The notes below the pieces were generated by a model. That model saw only the letters and a program-made list of their open reading frames with translations. It was not told the DNA's origin and searched no databases. Shown here one piece after another: positions 50,345 through 61,377 of a DNA stretch of 64,000 bases (within the stretch, counting starts at the first letter, position 1; each line of letters starts with the position of its first letter). Source of the stretch: Alteriqipengyuania lutimaris (GTDB lineage: Bacteria > Pseudomonadota > Alphaproteobacteria > Sphingomonadales > Sphingomonadaceae); the NCBI RefSeq assembly GCF_003363135.1, contig NZ_QRBB01000001.1, positions 372,001 through 436,000 of the forward strand. Reading direction: 5' to 3'. The position numbers were made by a program, and so were the translations under genes.

Positions 50345-52108
50345 TCAGCTCTGCGCGCGCGATCCACGCAGCACGTGTGCGTCCTTGCCCGCAAACATGT
50401 CGCCCGCCGCGGCCTGCGATCGCAGCCGCTCCATGTCGGTCTCGCGGAACTTGCGCTCCAGCCCGTCGATCTCGGCTTCGTCGGTGTCGATCCAGCTCAG
50501 CGCGGCACGGCTCATCGCGATTGCCGATTCGCGCAGTTCGCGAACCTGGAACGCGATGTCCGAGCCCGCCAGCCTGATCGACGTGCGCCGGTCGTAACTG
50601 CGCACGAACAGCGCTGCCCCGGGAAAGGCCTCGCGCACCGAGGCGATGAAGTCGGGTTCGAGCTGGTCCCCGTCGATGCAGAAGCAGATGACTTCCGCCT
50701 CGCCCGCACCCGCCTGCCGCATGATGTCGAGCCGCAGCCCGTCGCCATAGAAGACCTTGATCCCGAAATTGCCCGCAGTGTCGATCGAATCCACCTTCCG
50801 GTCGATCATCGTCACGTCGAGCCCGGCGGTGGCGAGCATCTGGGCCACGGTCTGGCCGAAGCGGCCGAAGCCGATCACCAGCGCCTGCGACGTCTCGCCG
50901 TTGGGCCCCTCGCGCTCCTCTTGGGCACCGCGCGCGGGGGCGCGCAGCCGCCGGGTGGCCATCATCAGGAAGGGCGTGGTCGCCATCGAGATCGTGACGA
51001 TGGCGGTGAAGAGGCTGCCGGTCCCGGCATCGATCACCCCGCCGCGCTGCGCCTCGTTGAACAGCACGAAACCGAACTCGCCGCCCTGGCTCAGCAGCAG
51101 GCCGAGCGCGAGCGCGCTGCGCCACGGCAGCTTCACCGCCATGCCCAGCCCGGTGATGATCGCGGCCTTGGTCGCGACCAGCGCCGCCGCCATCGCGAGC
51201 ACGAACAGCGGCTGCGCGGCGATCGCTTCGAGGTCGAGCATCATGCCGACCGAGATGAAGAACAGGCCGAGCAGGATCGAACGGAAGGGTTCGATATCCG
51301 CCTCAAGCTCGTGCCGGTAGGGCGTGTCGGCCAGCATCACGCCCGCGATGAAAGCACCGAGCGCGGTCGACAGGCCGATCGCCTGCATCACCGCAGCCGA
51401 CGCGACCACCGCGAACAGCGCGGCGACGACGAACATCTCGCGCTCCCCCAGCCGCCCGATCAGCCGCAGCAGCGGGCGCAGGGCGAACCGCCCGGCAAGG
51501 ACGAGGCCGATGGTGGCGCCGAGCGCGATCAGCACCTCGACCAGGGGCGAAGTGCTGGCCTGGTCGCCGCCCTGCGTGCCGAGCGCGGCGACGATGGCCA
51601 GCAACGGAATGATCGAGAGGTCCTGGAACAGCAGGATGGAAAACGCCCGCTCGCCCACCGGCGTGCGCAGGTTGCCGCCCGATTGCAGCATCGGCAGCAC
51701 CTGCGCGGTGGAAGAGAGGCCGAGCGAGAGGCCCACCGCCAGCGCGGTCGCCATGGGATAGCTCGTCGCCAGCCACAACACGCCGGTCAGCGCCAGCCCG
51801 CACAGCACCACCTGCGTGAGGCCGAGCCCGAAGATGGCGGCGCGCAGCCGCCACAAACGGCTCGGCGCGAGCTCCAGCCCGACGATGAACAGCAGCATCA
51901 CGATGCCGAACTCGCCGATGACCAGCGTTTCTTCGGCCCCGCCTGCCAGACCCAGCACCTGCGGGCCGACGACTGCTCCGGCGACGAGGTAGCCCAGCGT
52001 CGCCCCCAGCCCCAGCTTGCGGAACGCGATCACGAACAGCAGCGCGGCGGCGAGCAGAACCACGCCGCTTCCCAGTGCGACATGCGCCGCCCCTTCGCCA
52101 TGCTCCAT
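50345..52108 (-). CDS. Kef-type cation:proton antiporter with TrkA-N domain
   Basis: 587 residues from ATG 52108. About 12 membrane helices form a CPA2 antiporter (GYLVAGAVVGP, IGEFGIVMLLFIVGLEL, LSLGLSSTAQVLP, FQDLSIIPLL). From about residue 405 an NAD-binding TrkA-N domain (ALVIGFGRFGQTVAQML) gates it. This is the KefB/KefC architecture: potassium efflux against protons in response to electrophiles or redox state. No KefF/G partner is adjacent. Confidence 0.93.
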   Translation of the reverse strand: MEHGEGAAHVALGSGVVLLAAALLFVIAFRKLGLGATLGYLVAGAVVGPQVLGLAGGAEETLVIGEFGIVMLLFIVGLELAPSRLWRLRAAIFGLGLTQVVLCGLALTGVLWLATSYPMATALAVGLSLGLSSTAQVLPMLQSGGNLRTPVGERAFSILLFQDLSIIPLLAIVAALGTQGGDQASTSPLVEVLIALGATIGLVLAGRFALRPLLRLIGRLGEREMFVVAALFAVVASAAVMQAIGLSTALGAFIAGVMLADTPYRHELEADIEPFRSILLGLFFISVGMMLDLEAIAAQPLFVLAMAAALVATKAAIITGLGMAVKLPWRSALALGLLLSQGGEFGFVLFNEAQRGGVIDAGTGSLFTAIVTISMATTPFLMMATRRLRAPARGAQEEREGPNGETSQALVIGFGRFGQTVAQMLATAGLDVTMIDRKVDSIDTAGNFGIKVFYGDGLRLDIMRQAGAGEAEVICFCIDGDQLEPDFIASVREAFPGAALFVRSYDRRTSIRLAGSDIAFQVRELRESAIAMSRAALSWIDTDEAEIDGLERKFRETDMERLRSQAAAGDMFAGKDAHVLRGSRAQS

Positions 52109-52208
52109 GCTGCTGTGCCCCTTGCGCCTCACTGATGAAGCAATCGCAATGCAGCGCCGACGCGCTCTAGGCAAGCGAGGCTGTGGCACATATTCGGGCC
52201 GGCTTTTC

Positions 52209-53639
52209 ATGACCGACACAGATCACCCTGCAGGGGCTGCGGCCCCCTGGCGCACCGAGATTATCGCCACGCTCCGGCTCAGCTGGCCGCTGGCGCTCGC
52301 CAACCTGTTGCAAATGCTCACCTATGCGATCGACGTGATCTTCATCGCGCGGCTGGGGGAGGAACCGCTGGCCGCGTCCGCGCTGGTCGTTTCGGTCTTC
52401 GGCCTGATCGTGTGGGCGCTGTCGGGCCTGACCGGCGCGGTCGCACCGGTGATTTCGGCGGCGCTGGGGGCACGCGCACCTGCGCTGCGGCCCGTCCGCC
52501 GGGCGACACGCATGGCCTTGTGGCTGGCGGTCATCAGCGGGGCGGCAGGAATGATCGCGATGCTGGGGTTCGAGCAGTTCGCGCTGCTGACCGGGCAGGA
52601 GCCCGCGCTCGCCGCGCTCGGGCAGAGCTACGCGCTGGTGCTGGTCTTCTCCACCATTCCATTTCTGATCAACAACGTGCTGCGCAGCTTCGTCTCCGCG
52701 CTCGACCGGCCGATCTTCGCGACAGCGATCACCGCGCTCGGCATCGGGGTCAACGCCGTGGGCAACTACGCCTTCATCTTCGGCAACTGGGGCGCCCCCG
52801 AGATGGGCCTGCCCGGGGCCGCGGTGGCGACGCTGATGACGTCGCTGTTCACGATGGTCGCCTACGTCATCGCGATCCGTATCGATCCGAAGCTGCACCG
52901 CTATCATATCTTCGGGCGCTGGTGGGTGCCCGACTGGAGCGCGTTCGGCCGGATCGTGCGCATCGGCACGCCGATCGCGCTTATGATCTGCGCCGAGGCC
53001 GGGGTCTTCGGTGCCGCCGCCTTCCTGATGGGCAATATCGGCGCCGCGCAGCTCGCCGCGCATACGATCGCCTTGCAGATCGCCGCGCTCGCCTTCCAGG
53101 TGCCCTTCGGCGTGGGCCAGGCGACGACCATCCGCGTCGGCTATTTCTACGGCGCGCGCGACCGCGAAGGGATGGCGCGTGCCGGGTGGAGCGGCATCGG
53201 CATCGCGCTGCTTTTCATGAGCTGCACCGCCAGCGCGATGGTGCTGATCCCCAAGCCGCTGCTCGCGATCTATATCGACCCGTGGGACGTCGCGAATGCC
53301 GGGCTGGTCGCCTTCGCCACGCGCTACCTGCTCGTCGCCGCCGCGTTCCAGCTGGTCGACGGGGTGCAGGCCGTGGCGGCGGGCGCGCTGCGCGGGTTGC
53401 AGGACACCCGCGTGCCGATGTGGATCGCCGCCTTTTCCTACTGGGTGCCGGGCTTCGGCCTGTCGCTGACGCTCGGCTTTGCCACCGGCCTTGCAGGGGT
53501 CGGCGTGTGGATCGGGCTCGCCACCGGCCTCGCCTTCGCCGCCGTGCTCCTGAGCTGGCGGTGGGCGCGGCGCGAGGCGCTGGGCCTGACGCGCTTTTCG
53601 CCCGACGAGGCTGCGATCAGGCCTATGAGCAGCCCGTGA
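52209..53639 (+). CDS. MATE family efflux transporter
   Basis: 476 residues with twelve membrane helices, two-fold related. Near the start SWPLALANLLQMLTYAIDVIFIARLG and in the second half GTPIALMICAEAGVFGAAAFLMG match MATE halves. It exports cationic drugs or metabolites driven by protons or sodium. Divergent from the antiporter with a 100-base gap. The frame continues upstream into that gene but ATG 52209 begins the family. Confidence 0.93.
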   Translation: MTDTDHPAGAAAPWRTEIIATLRLSWPLALANLLQMLTYAIDVIFIARLGEEPLAASALVVSVFGLIVWALSGLTGAVAPVISAALGARAPALRPVRRATRMALWLAVISGAAGMIAMLGFEQFALLTGQEPALAALGQSYALVLVFSTIPFLINNVLRSFVSALDRPIFATAITALGIGVNAVGNYAFIFGNWGAPEMGLPGAAVATLMTSLFTMVAYVIAIRIDPKLHRYHIFGRWWVPDWSAFGRIVRIGTPIALMICAEAGVFGAAAFLMGNIGAAQLAAHTIALQIAALAFQVPFGVGQATTIRVGYFYGARDREGMARAGWSGIGIALLFMSCTASAMVLIPKPLLAIYIDPWDVANAGLVAFATRYLLVAAAFQLVDGVQAVAAGALRGLQDTRVPMWIAAFSYWVPGFGLSLTLGFATGLAGVGVWIGLATGLAFAAVLLSWRWARREALGLTRFSPDEAAIRPMSSP

Positions 53640-54500
53640 TCAGCCCTGTACCATAGTCACTTCGCGCTGCGGGTAGGGGATCGACAGGCCGACCTCGTCG
53701 AACTTCGCCTTGGCCGCCTCGGTCAGGTCCCATTGGAGCTGCATGTAATCGCTCGTTGCGCACCAGACGCGCAGCCCCACCCCGACCGAAGAATCGTCGA
53801 GCGAGGCGACGAAGGCCTGCGGCTCGGGATCGGCCATCACCCGCTCGTCATCTTCGGCCAGCGCGAGCAGAACTTCGCGCGCCTGCTGCATGCTGTCGTC
53901 GTAGCCGATGCCCACGATCAGCTCGATCCGGCGCGTGGGATGGCGGTGCAGATTGACGATCGGCTGGTTCCAGAGTTCGGAATTGGGGACCATCACGAAC
54001 AGCCCGTCGAACTGCTTCAATTCGGTCGTGAACAGGCCGATCCGCTGGACGGTGGCGGTGAACCGGTCGACGCTGATCGCCTCGCCCACCACGAAGGGCC
54101 GCTGGACCAGGATCATCACGCCCGAGGCGACATTGCTGAGCGTGCCTTGCAGCGCGAGGCCGATCGCCAGCGCCATGCCGCCCAGCGCGGCGAGGATGCT
54201 GGCGGTCTCGACCCCGAACTGGCTCAGCACGGTGACCAGCACCACCGCCCACAGCGCGTATTTGACGATGTTGGACAGGAAGCTGGCGACCGTGGGGTCG
54301 AACTTGTGCGACTTGTTCAGCGCGCGCTCGGCGGCGCGCGAGAGCACGCTCGCGATCAGCAGGCCGATCACCAGCACCGCGACCGCGCCGATGATCTGCA
54401 TGATGTTGGCTTGCAGCCACAGCCAGATGCTCTCGGCGAACGTCAGGTCGAGCGCGGCGGTCTGGCGGGGGGTCGGTGCGGCAGCGGGGGAAATGGCCAT
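53640..54500 (-). CDS. Small-conductance mechanosensitive channel (MscS family)
   Basis: 286 residues. Two N-terminal helices and the pore-lining TM3 in GGMALAIGLALQGTLSNVASGVMIL, with the Gly/Ala packing typical of MscS, then the beta domain (RPFVVGEAISV, MVPNSELWNQPIVN). It opens on membrane tension to release solutes on osmotic downshock. It abuts the MATE stop exactly, tail to tail, without a gap. Confidence 0.93.
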   Translation of the reverse strand: MAISPAAAPTPRQTAALDLTFAESIWLWLQANIMQIIGAVAVLVIGLLIASVLSRAAERALNKSHKFDPTVASFLSNIVKYALWAVVLVTVLSQFGVETASILAALGGMALAIGLALQGTLSNVASGVMILVQRPFVVGEAISVDRFTATVQRIGLFTTELKQFDGLFVMVPNSELWNQPIVNLHRHPTRRIELIVGIGYDDSMQQAREVLLALAEDDERVMADPEPQAFVASLDDSSVGVGLRVWCATSDYMQLQWDLTEAAKAKFDEVGLSIPYPQREVTMVQG

Positions 54501-54649
54501 GCGGTTGGTCCGTTAACAGCTATCGGGTCGGTCTCAGGCAGCCGCCCCTAGCGAAGCGCGCTCGCGCTTGCAAAACCGGCCAGCGAACGGCTTGACGCAG
54601 GCGCGATGCGGGCCATCTCGGCAGGCGCAAGAATTTCGCCTCCCCCCGC

Positions 54650-54711
54650 TTGACGCATGAACGGCCGCTGCACATATGCGCCGTGCTGGCACTCTCCATA
54701 TGGGAGTGCCA
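54650..54711 (+). promoter_or_regulatory. groESL promoter with CIRCE element
   Basis: TGGCACTC (54687-54694), nine bases, GAGTGCCA (54704-54711): the CIRCE operator bound by the repressor HrcA. TTGACG (54650-54655) and CATATG (54673-54678, 17-base spacer) are the probable -35 and -10, so the operator covers the start of transcription. hrcA is not in the window. Confidence 0.9.
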
Positions 54712-54746
54712 ACCAACATCATTCACTCTAACAAGAGGTATCACGC

Positions 54747-55034
54747 ATGGCATTTCGTCCGTTGCACGACCGTGTTCTGGTTCGTCGTATCGAAGCCGAG
54801 GAAAAGACCGCCGGCGGCATCATCATTCCCGACAGCGCGCAGGAAAAGCCCAGCGAAGGCATGATCGTTGCCGTGGGTTCGGGTGCGAAGGCCGAAGACG
54901 GCACGGTCACCCCGCTCGACGTCAAGGAAGGCGACCGCGTCCTGTTCGGCAAGTGGGGCGGCACCGAAGTCAAGATCGACGGTGAAGACCTGCTGATCAT
55001 GAAGGAAAGCGACATCATGGGGATCGTTTCCTGA
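54747..55034 (+). CDS. groES: Co-chaperonin GroES
   Basis: 95 residues: [33 protein letters not shown], with the mobile loop [11 protein letters not shown], and [31 protein letters not shown]. It caps the GroEL barrel. First gene of the CIRCE-controlled groES-groEL operon. Confidence 0.98.
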   Translation: MAFRPLHDRVLVRRIEAEEKTAGGIIIPDSAQEKPSEGMIVAVGSGAKAEDGTVTPLDVKEGDRVLFGKWGGTEVKIDGEDLLIMKESDIMGIVS

Positions 55035-55068
55035 TCCGCTGACCCCTCGCATGTACTTCATCAACTAA

Positions 55069-56742
<1,674 letters not shown>

Positions 56743-56782
56743 GCCCTCCCCCAACCACGCCTGCCGTTACGGCAAAGAAAAG

Positions 56783-56814
56783 GCCCCGTCGGAGCGATCC
56801 GGCGGGGCTTTTTT
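56783..56814 (+). terminator. Rho-independent terminator of groESL
   Basis: GGCCCCGTCGG and CCGGCGGGGC form a stem around AGCGAT, followed by six Ts, about 40 bases after groEL. Confidence 0.9.
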
Positions 56815-56820
56815 GTGCCG

Positions 56821-57471
56821 CTATCCGGCGAGATGCCGCGCGATCTCGACCGTCCGCTCTCGCGCTGTCTCGACCGACTTTCGATGGCGTTCGTCCTTGA
56901 ACTCCTGGTATTCGATCGCGACGGTTTGGATGCCATCGCGGGCGACGCCGAGATAATGCGCGCACGCCGCAATGGCCGGGTCCAGCATATTGCTGTCTGC
57001 ACGAACCCCGCCTTCGGCGAAGCCGAACTCCCCTCTGGACGAGAGCACCACCAGCTTCTTGCCCGACAGCATCGGCTCTATCGGAAAGTCTCCCCGGTCG
57101 AGATCGAAGGAGAAGGTCCGGCCAATCCGCGCCACCTGATCGAACCACGCTTTCAGCGCGGCGGGCATGCCGTAATTGTACATCGGCGCGCCCATTACGA
57201 TGATGTCGGCGGCGAGCACTTCGTCGATCAGCGCGTCCGAGGGCTTTAGCACCCCGGTCATCCACGGCTCGCGCTGCTCTGCCGGGGTGAAGGCAGCGTG
57301 GATGAAACGATGGTCTACGAAGGGCGGCGGCGCGCGCCCCACGTCCCGCGCGATCATACGAACCTGAGAGGCTTCTTCGCGCAAGGTGTCGGCGAACAAG
57401 GTTGTGAGTTGGCGAGTTAGCGAGCGGTCTTCGAGTTGCGCGCTCGCGTCGATCTTCAAGAGGGTTAACAT
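56821..57471 (-). CDS. azoR: FMN-dependent NADH-azoreductase
   Basis: 216 residues, flavodoxin-like. LLKIDASAQLEDRSLTRQL near the start binds FMN phosphate, and MGAPMYNYGMPAALKAWFDQVARIGRTF and LSSRGEFG are AzoR hallmarks. It reduces quinones and azo compounds with NADH. Divergent from a LysR gene, a standard regulator-target layout; converges on groEL with its terminator between. Confidence 0.94.
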   Translation of the reverse strand: MLTLLKIDASAQLEDRSLTRQLTTLFADTLREEASQVRMIARDVGRAPPPFVDHRFIHAAFTPAEQREPWMTGVLKPSDALIDEVLAADIIVMGAPMYNYGMPAALKAWFDQVARIGRTFSFDLDRGDFPIEPMLSGKKLVVLSSRGEFGFAEGGVRADSNMLDPAIAACAHYLGVARDGIQTVAIEYQEFKDERHRKSVETARERTVEIARHLAG

Positions 57472-57573
57472 AGGGTTCGTCCTTTTCCGCGTTTCGGTTG
57501 GGATCGCAGCTAGAAATGGACGCAGCCCTTGGCGAAGGGCGTTTCCTCAGGCAGTGGATGAGCCAGACTCATC

Positions 57574-58467
57574 ATGAGAAAGCTTCCGCCACTCCATGCG
57601 TTGCGCGCCTTCGAAGCGGCGGCCCGTCACCTTCACTTCGGGCACGCGGCCGCGGAGCTGGGCGTCGATCCCACCGCGATAAGCCACCAAATCCGCAAGC
57701 TCGAAGCGATCCTGGGCGGGCCGCTCTTCATCCGTCGCCCCCGGCCGATGCGGCTGACCGCAGAGGGCGAAGCGCTGTATCCGGAGATCCGCGCCGCCTT
57801 CGACCGGATGGCGAATGCGGTCGAGCAGGGCCGCGCGACGGCCCGGCGCACGCTTACCATCTCCACCACGATGGCCTTCGCCGCCGAATGGCTGACGCCG
57901 CGGCTCACCCAGCTCTCGCAAGAGTTGGGTGTGGATGTGCATATTGATGCCGAAAATCGCCCGGTCGATCTCGATACGGGCGAGATCGATCTCGCCCTGC
58001 GCTCGCAATTCGACCGAGGTCATAAGGGACTGTGGCGCCACCTGTTCGACGATCGTCTGATCGCGGTGGCCGCGCCCGGCCTCTTGGAAGAGTATCCCAA
58101 TAGGGGAAATGCGGAGGGTCCGATCGACCTGCCGCTGATCCAGTATCGCTGGACCTCGCAAAACCGCGAATCGCTCGATTGGTCAGGCTATTTCGCGCAG
58201 TCCGGTCAGGCGAACCGCGATTTGAACATCGTGGCATCGTTCAGCGAAGAGAGTCACGCCGTCGGGGCCGCGCTATCCGCAATGGGGGCGGCCTTGCTGT
58301 CCGAATGCCTGATTGCCGACCGGCTCGCACGAGGTGAGCTTGTACGCATCGGGGAGACGAGCTTGGCGGCGCCCGCGTTGTGGGCGGTCTCTCGCGACGA
58401 CCATCCGCAGGCGGCGCAGATCGCGGCGGCGATCGCATGGATCGCCGCCGCGCGCCCCCTTGCCTAG
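57574..58467 (+). CDS. LysR-family transcriptional regulator (GcvA-like)
   Basis: 297 residues. N-terminal winged helix: LPPLHALRAFEAAARHLHFGHAAAELGVDPTAISHQIRKLEAILGGPLFIRRPR, which is the GcvA-type LysR form, followed by the periplasmic-binding-like effector domain. It lies divergent from azoR and probably controls it in response to an electrophile or quinone. The stop overlaps the next gene's stop by 4 bases. Confidence 0.93.
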   Translation: MRKLPPLHALRAFEAAARHLHFGHAAAELGVDPTAISHQIRKLEAILGGPLFIRRPRPMRLTAEGEALYPEIRAAFDRMANAVEQGRATARRTLTISTTMAFAAEWLTPRLTQLSQELGVDVHIDAENRPVDLDTGEIDLALRSQFDRGHKGLWRHLFDDRLIAVAAPGLLEEYPNRGNAEGPIDLPLIQYRWTSQNRESLDWSGYFAQSGQANRDLNIVASFSEESHAVGAALSAMGAALLSECLIADRLARGELVRIGETSLAAPALWAVSRDDHPQAAQIAAAIAWIAAARPLA

Positions 58468-60707
58468 CCCCCCTTGCGGCTCGCCTCCACCGCAGCGATC
58501 ACATCTGCCGGCCAGGTCACCTGCGTCTGCGTTTGCGGATTGAACACATCGCCCGGATACTGCGCCGCCTCGGCCGCCGCGATTTCCTCTGCGGTGAGGA
58601 ATTCGCTGGGTTCGAGCGCGAACACGTCGAGCCCGCGCGCGATCTCGGTCGCATAGATGCGGCCCTTGTACCAGTAGGCACTCCAGTAGCCGCCGGTGAT
58701 CAACTGGTCCTCGTCCACCGGGCCGCGGTCGAAGTATGCGATCTCGACAGGATTGTCGGAATCGGTGAAGTCGATCACGCTGATGCCGCCCTGATACCAG
58801 GCCTGCACGAAGATATCGCGCCCCGGCACGGGGATGATGGAGCCGTTGTGCGCGACGCAGTTCTCCTTGTCGGACTGGACGCCGGGGATCTTGAAGTGGC
58901 TCTCGTAGGTCAGCTCGCCATTCTCGAGCGAGTAGATCGCATTGGCACCCCAATCCATCGGATCGCCGGCGAGGCAGCGCGGGCGGCCACCTCCGCCCCA
59001 TTCATCGGTGAACAGCACCTTGGTGCCGTCGTTGTTGAAGGTGGCCGAGTGCCAGTAGGCGAAACCCTGGTCGGTCACGTCGTCGACGCGGGTCGGCTTC
59101 ATCGGGTCCGAAATGTCGAGGATGATGCCGTTGCCTGAGCACGCGCCCGCCGCGAGGTTGAGGGAGGGGAACACGGTGATGTCGTGGCACTGGTTGGTGA
59201 CAGAGGTTTCCTGCGTGCCGTCGCCGTGGTCGCCGCCGCGCCACAGGCCGGCAATCTGTCCATCGCTGGCGAAGATGCGCGGGCTGTCGACGATCCGCGA
59301 GGCCGCCGGATTGGCCAGCGGAATTTCGATGACGTCGATGCTGAACAGCGCGGTCTCGTCGCCTGCGGTATCGAAGCAGCCTTCGAGTTCGGCATCGTCG
59401 CGCACGTAGCTGGTGCCCGAATTGTACACCACGATGCGGGTCTCGTCGGCATCGACGACCGAATGCGTATGGCTGCCCCGGCAGGTCTGCACCTGGCCCA
59501 CCTGGCGCGGGTTGGTGAGATCCGAAATGTCGAAGATGCGCAGACCCCGGAAGCGGTCTTCGCTCACCCGGCCCTCGACCCCTTCGAGCCCGCAATCGAT
59601 GCGCGCGCGGCTGTCCTGCACGCTCATCACCAGAATGTCGCCGACGATCGAGACGTCGCCCTGCCCGCCCGGACACACGACCGAAGTGACGAGCTGCGGC
59701 ACTCCGTCGTCGCCTAGGCGATAGGCGTTCCAGCCGTGATAATTGCCGGTCACCAGAATATCGTCGGAGAAGGCCATGTCGGTCTGCGCGAAGCTCAGCA
59801 GCGAGCCGCGCTGACCGAAGCGATCCTCGCTTTCCTCGTCTTCATCACGCGGATCGGGCGCGGCGGTGCTGACCAGTTCGGGCTCTTCCTCGCTGTTGAC
59901 CGCTTCGCCTTCCTCGTCCTCGGGCGTCTCCTCCTCGATCCGCGGCTGAAGCTGCGCCGGGTTGGCGGGGTCGAAGAAGCCGGTCGGCTTGGGCATCGCT
60001 GTGACGAGGCGCAAGTTGCTGATCGCCTCGCCCGCATCGCGGAAACCGGCGGCGAGGCCGGCACGCGGATCGGCGGAGAGCGTGGCGGCGATCGCATTCA
60101 TCCGGTCGATCTCGCCCTGCTGCTCGGTCTTGATGTCGTTGACGAACTCGAACAGCACCGGGTCGTAGGCGGTGCCCGGCTCGCGCAGCAGGTCGTCGAC
60201 CATGTCGGTCGCGCCCTGGTGGTGCCGGATCATCAGTTCGAGGAACAGCGCGTCGAATTCGGTGCTATTGAGCGATGCGAGCCGCGCCATCTGCTCGGAC
60301 GTCGCCATGCCCATCGAGGCCATGTGCTCCGCGTGGCTCAAGCCAGCCATATGCTCCATACCGAGCGGTTGCCCGCGCGAGGTCAGCCAGTCCCGCATGA
60401 ACTGGATCTCGTCGGCCTGGCCGGCATCGATCCGGCCGGCGATCGCGACGATATCTTCGTTGTTGGTCCGCTCTTCGACCAGCTGCGTCATCTCGGTGGC
60501 CTGCGCATGGTGCGGGATCATCATCCGCATGAAACGTGCATCGGCCTGCGTGAAGGTCGTTGCCGCCAGCTTGGTCGCATCCTCGGCCTTCAGGGTCCGG
60601 TTTTCGGCCCCCGGTGCGCCAGGCTGGATGATCGGCGCGTCCTGCGCGGCCAATGGCGATGCGACGGCAAGAAGGCTGGCTGCGGCGGCGAGGGTCCGGA
60701 TGGTCAT
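58464..60707 (-). CDS. DUF305-LVIVD fusion protein, exported
   Basis: 747 residues. Signal peptide (cleavage after LAA near 21). Residues about 45-215 are a DUF305 domain with FMRMMIPHHAQATEM and the HHQGATDM pair, a histidine-rich four-helix bundle that binds metal, copper in known examples. An acidic linker (EEETPEDEEGEAV region) leads to a beta-propeller of LVIVD-type repeats (GLRIFDISDLTNPRQV, GIILDISDPMKPTRV, ISVIDFTDSDNPVEI) with several cysteines. The combination suggests an extracytoplasmic metal or adhesion role; the exact task is unknown. Confidence 0.87.
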   Translation of the reverse strand: MTIRTLAAAASLLAVASPLAAQDAPIIQPGAPGAENRTLKAEDATKLAATTFTQADARFMRMMIPHHAQATEMTQLVEERTNNEDIVAIAGRIDAGQADEIQFMRDWLTSRGQPLGMEHMAGLSHAEHMASMGMATSEQMARLASLNSTEFDALFLELMIRHHQGATDMVDDLLREPGTAYDPVLFEFVNDIKTEQQGEIDRMNAIAATLSADPRAGLAAGFRDAGEAISNLRLVTAMPKPTGFFDPANPAQLQPRIEEETPEDEEGEAVNSEEEPELVSTAAPDPRDEDEESEDRFGQRGSLLSFAQTDMAFSDDILVTGNYHGWNAYRLGDDGVPQLVTSVVCPGGQGDVSIVGDILVMSVQDSRARIDCGLEGVEGRVSEDRFRGLRIFDISDLTNPRQVGQVQTCRGSHTHSVVDADETRIVVYNSGTSYVRDDAELEGCFDTAGDETALFSIDVIEIPLANPAASRIVDSPRIFASDGQIAGLWRGGDHGDGTQETSVTNQCHDITVFPSLNLAAGACSGNGIILDISDPMKPTRVDDVTDQGFAYWHSATFNNDGTKVLFTDEWGGGGRPRCLAGDPMDWGANAIYSLENGELTYESHFKIPGVQSDKENCVAHNGSIIPVPGRDIFVQAWYQGGISVIDFTDSDNPVEIAYFDRGPVDEDQLITGGYWSAYWYKGRIYATEIARGLDVFALEPSEFLTAEEIAAAEAAQYPGDVFNPQTQTQVTWPADVIAAVEASRKGG

Positions 60708-60835
60708 CTTAGGCGGTCTCCTGTTTGGCAGGGACCTTACAAAGTTTGTCCCGCAGGGGAAGAGGGCGTTTTTCCGAGCGTTTCTCGCAACGAAACAGCC
60801 ACTCGCGGATTGAAAACACGAAGGAGAGACAATCT

Positions 60836-61243
60836 ATGAAATTACCCCACAACGCCCATGTCGCCGTCGTCGACGGCAACCGCTTCATGCTGCTGAAGAA
60901 CACCGGCCAGATTTTCGAGCCGACGCTGGAAATGGTGGAGCAGCCCGATCTGGAAGCGAGCAATTACAGCGCGGGCGTGCGCCACCAGGACGATGTGAGC
61001 CAGCGGACCGGCGCGACCGACCTCGACGAGCTCGCTCACGGCGCTGCCGTGGCGGAGTGGCTGAACGCCAAGGCCATCTCGGGCGATGTCTCGCAGTTGC
61101 TCGTGCTCGCCGATCCCAAGACGCTGGGCGAGATGCGCAGGCACTATCACAGCGAGCTTGAGAAGGCCCTGGTGGGCGAAATAGACAAGACGGTCACCGG
61201 CGAACCTCTGGAAAAAATTGCCAAAGTCATCGCCGGAAGCTGA
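60836..61243 (+). CDS. Host attachment family protein
   Basis: 135 residues with AAGGAG before the ATG. HVAVVDGNRFMLLKNTG and a later LLVLADPKTLGEMRRHYHSELEKALVGEIDKTVTG are the Host_attach (PF10116-type) pattern. The family was named from Agrobacterium work, but most members are probably cytosolic eRF1-fold proteins. Transcribed alone. Confidence 0.88.
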   Translation: MKLPHNAHVAVVDGNRFMLLKNTGQIFEPTLEMVEQPDLEASNYSAGVRHQDDVSQRTGATDLDELAHGAAVAEWLNAKAISGDVSQLLVLADPKTLGEMRRHYHSELEKALVGEIDKTVTGEPLEKIAKVIAGS

Positions 61244-61377
61244 CAATTGAAGCGGCCCGTCCATCGGTCCGTCGCAGGTTTTACAAGGCCGGTCGTGCCA
61301 AACTCGTGCAGACGGCCGTTTTGTGTTGAGACCTTGTTAAGGTCGCGCATTAATGCTGCGATCACGAGACACGGACT

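Noticed and set aside
60836-61243. Host attachment protein as evidence of plant symbiosis
   Set aside because: The family name is historical; members are widespread in free-living alphaproteobacteria and no other symbiosis genes are present.
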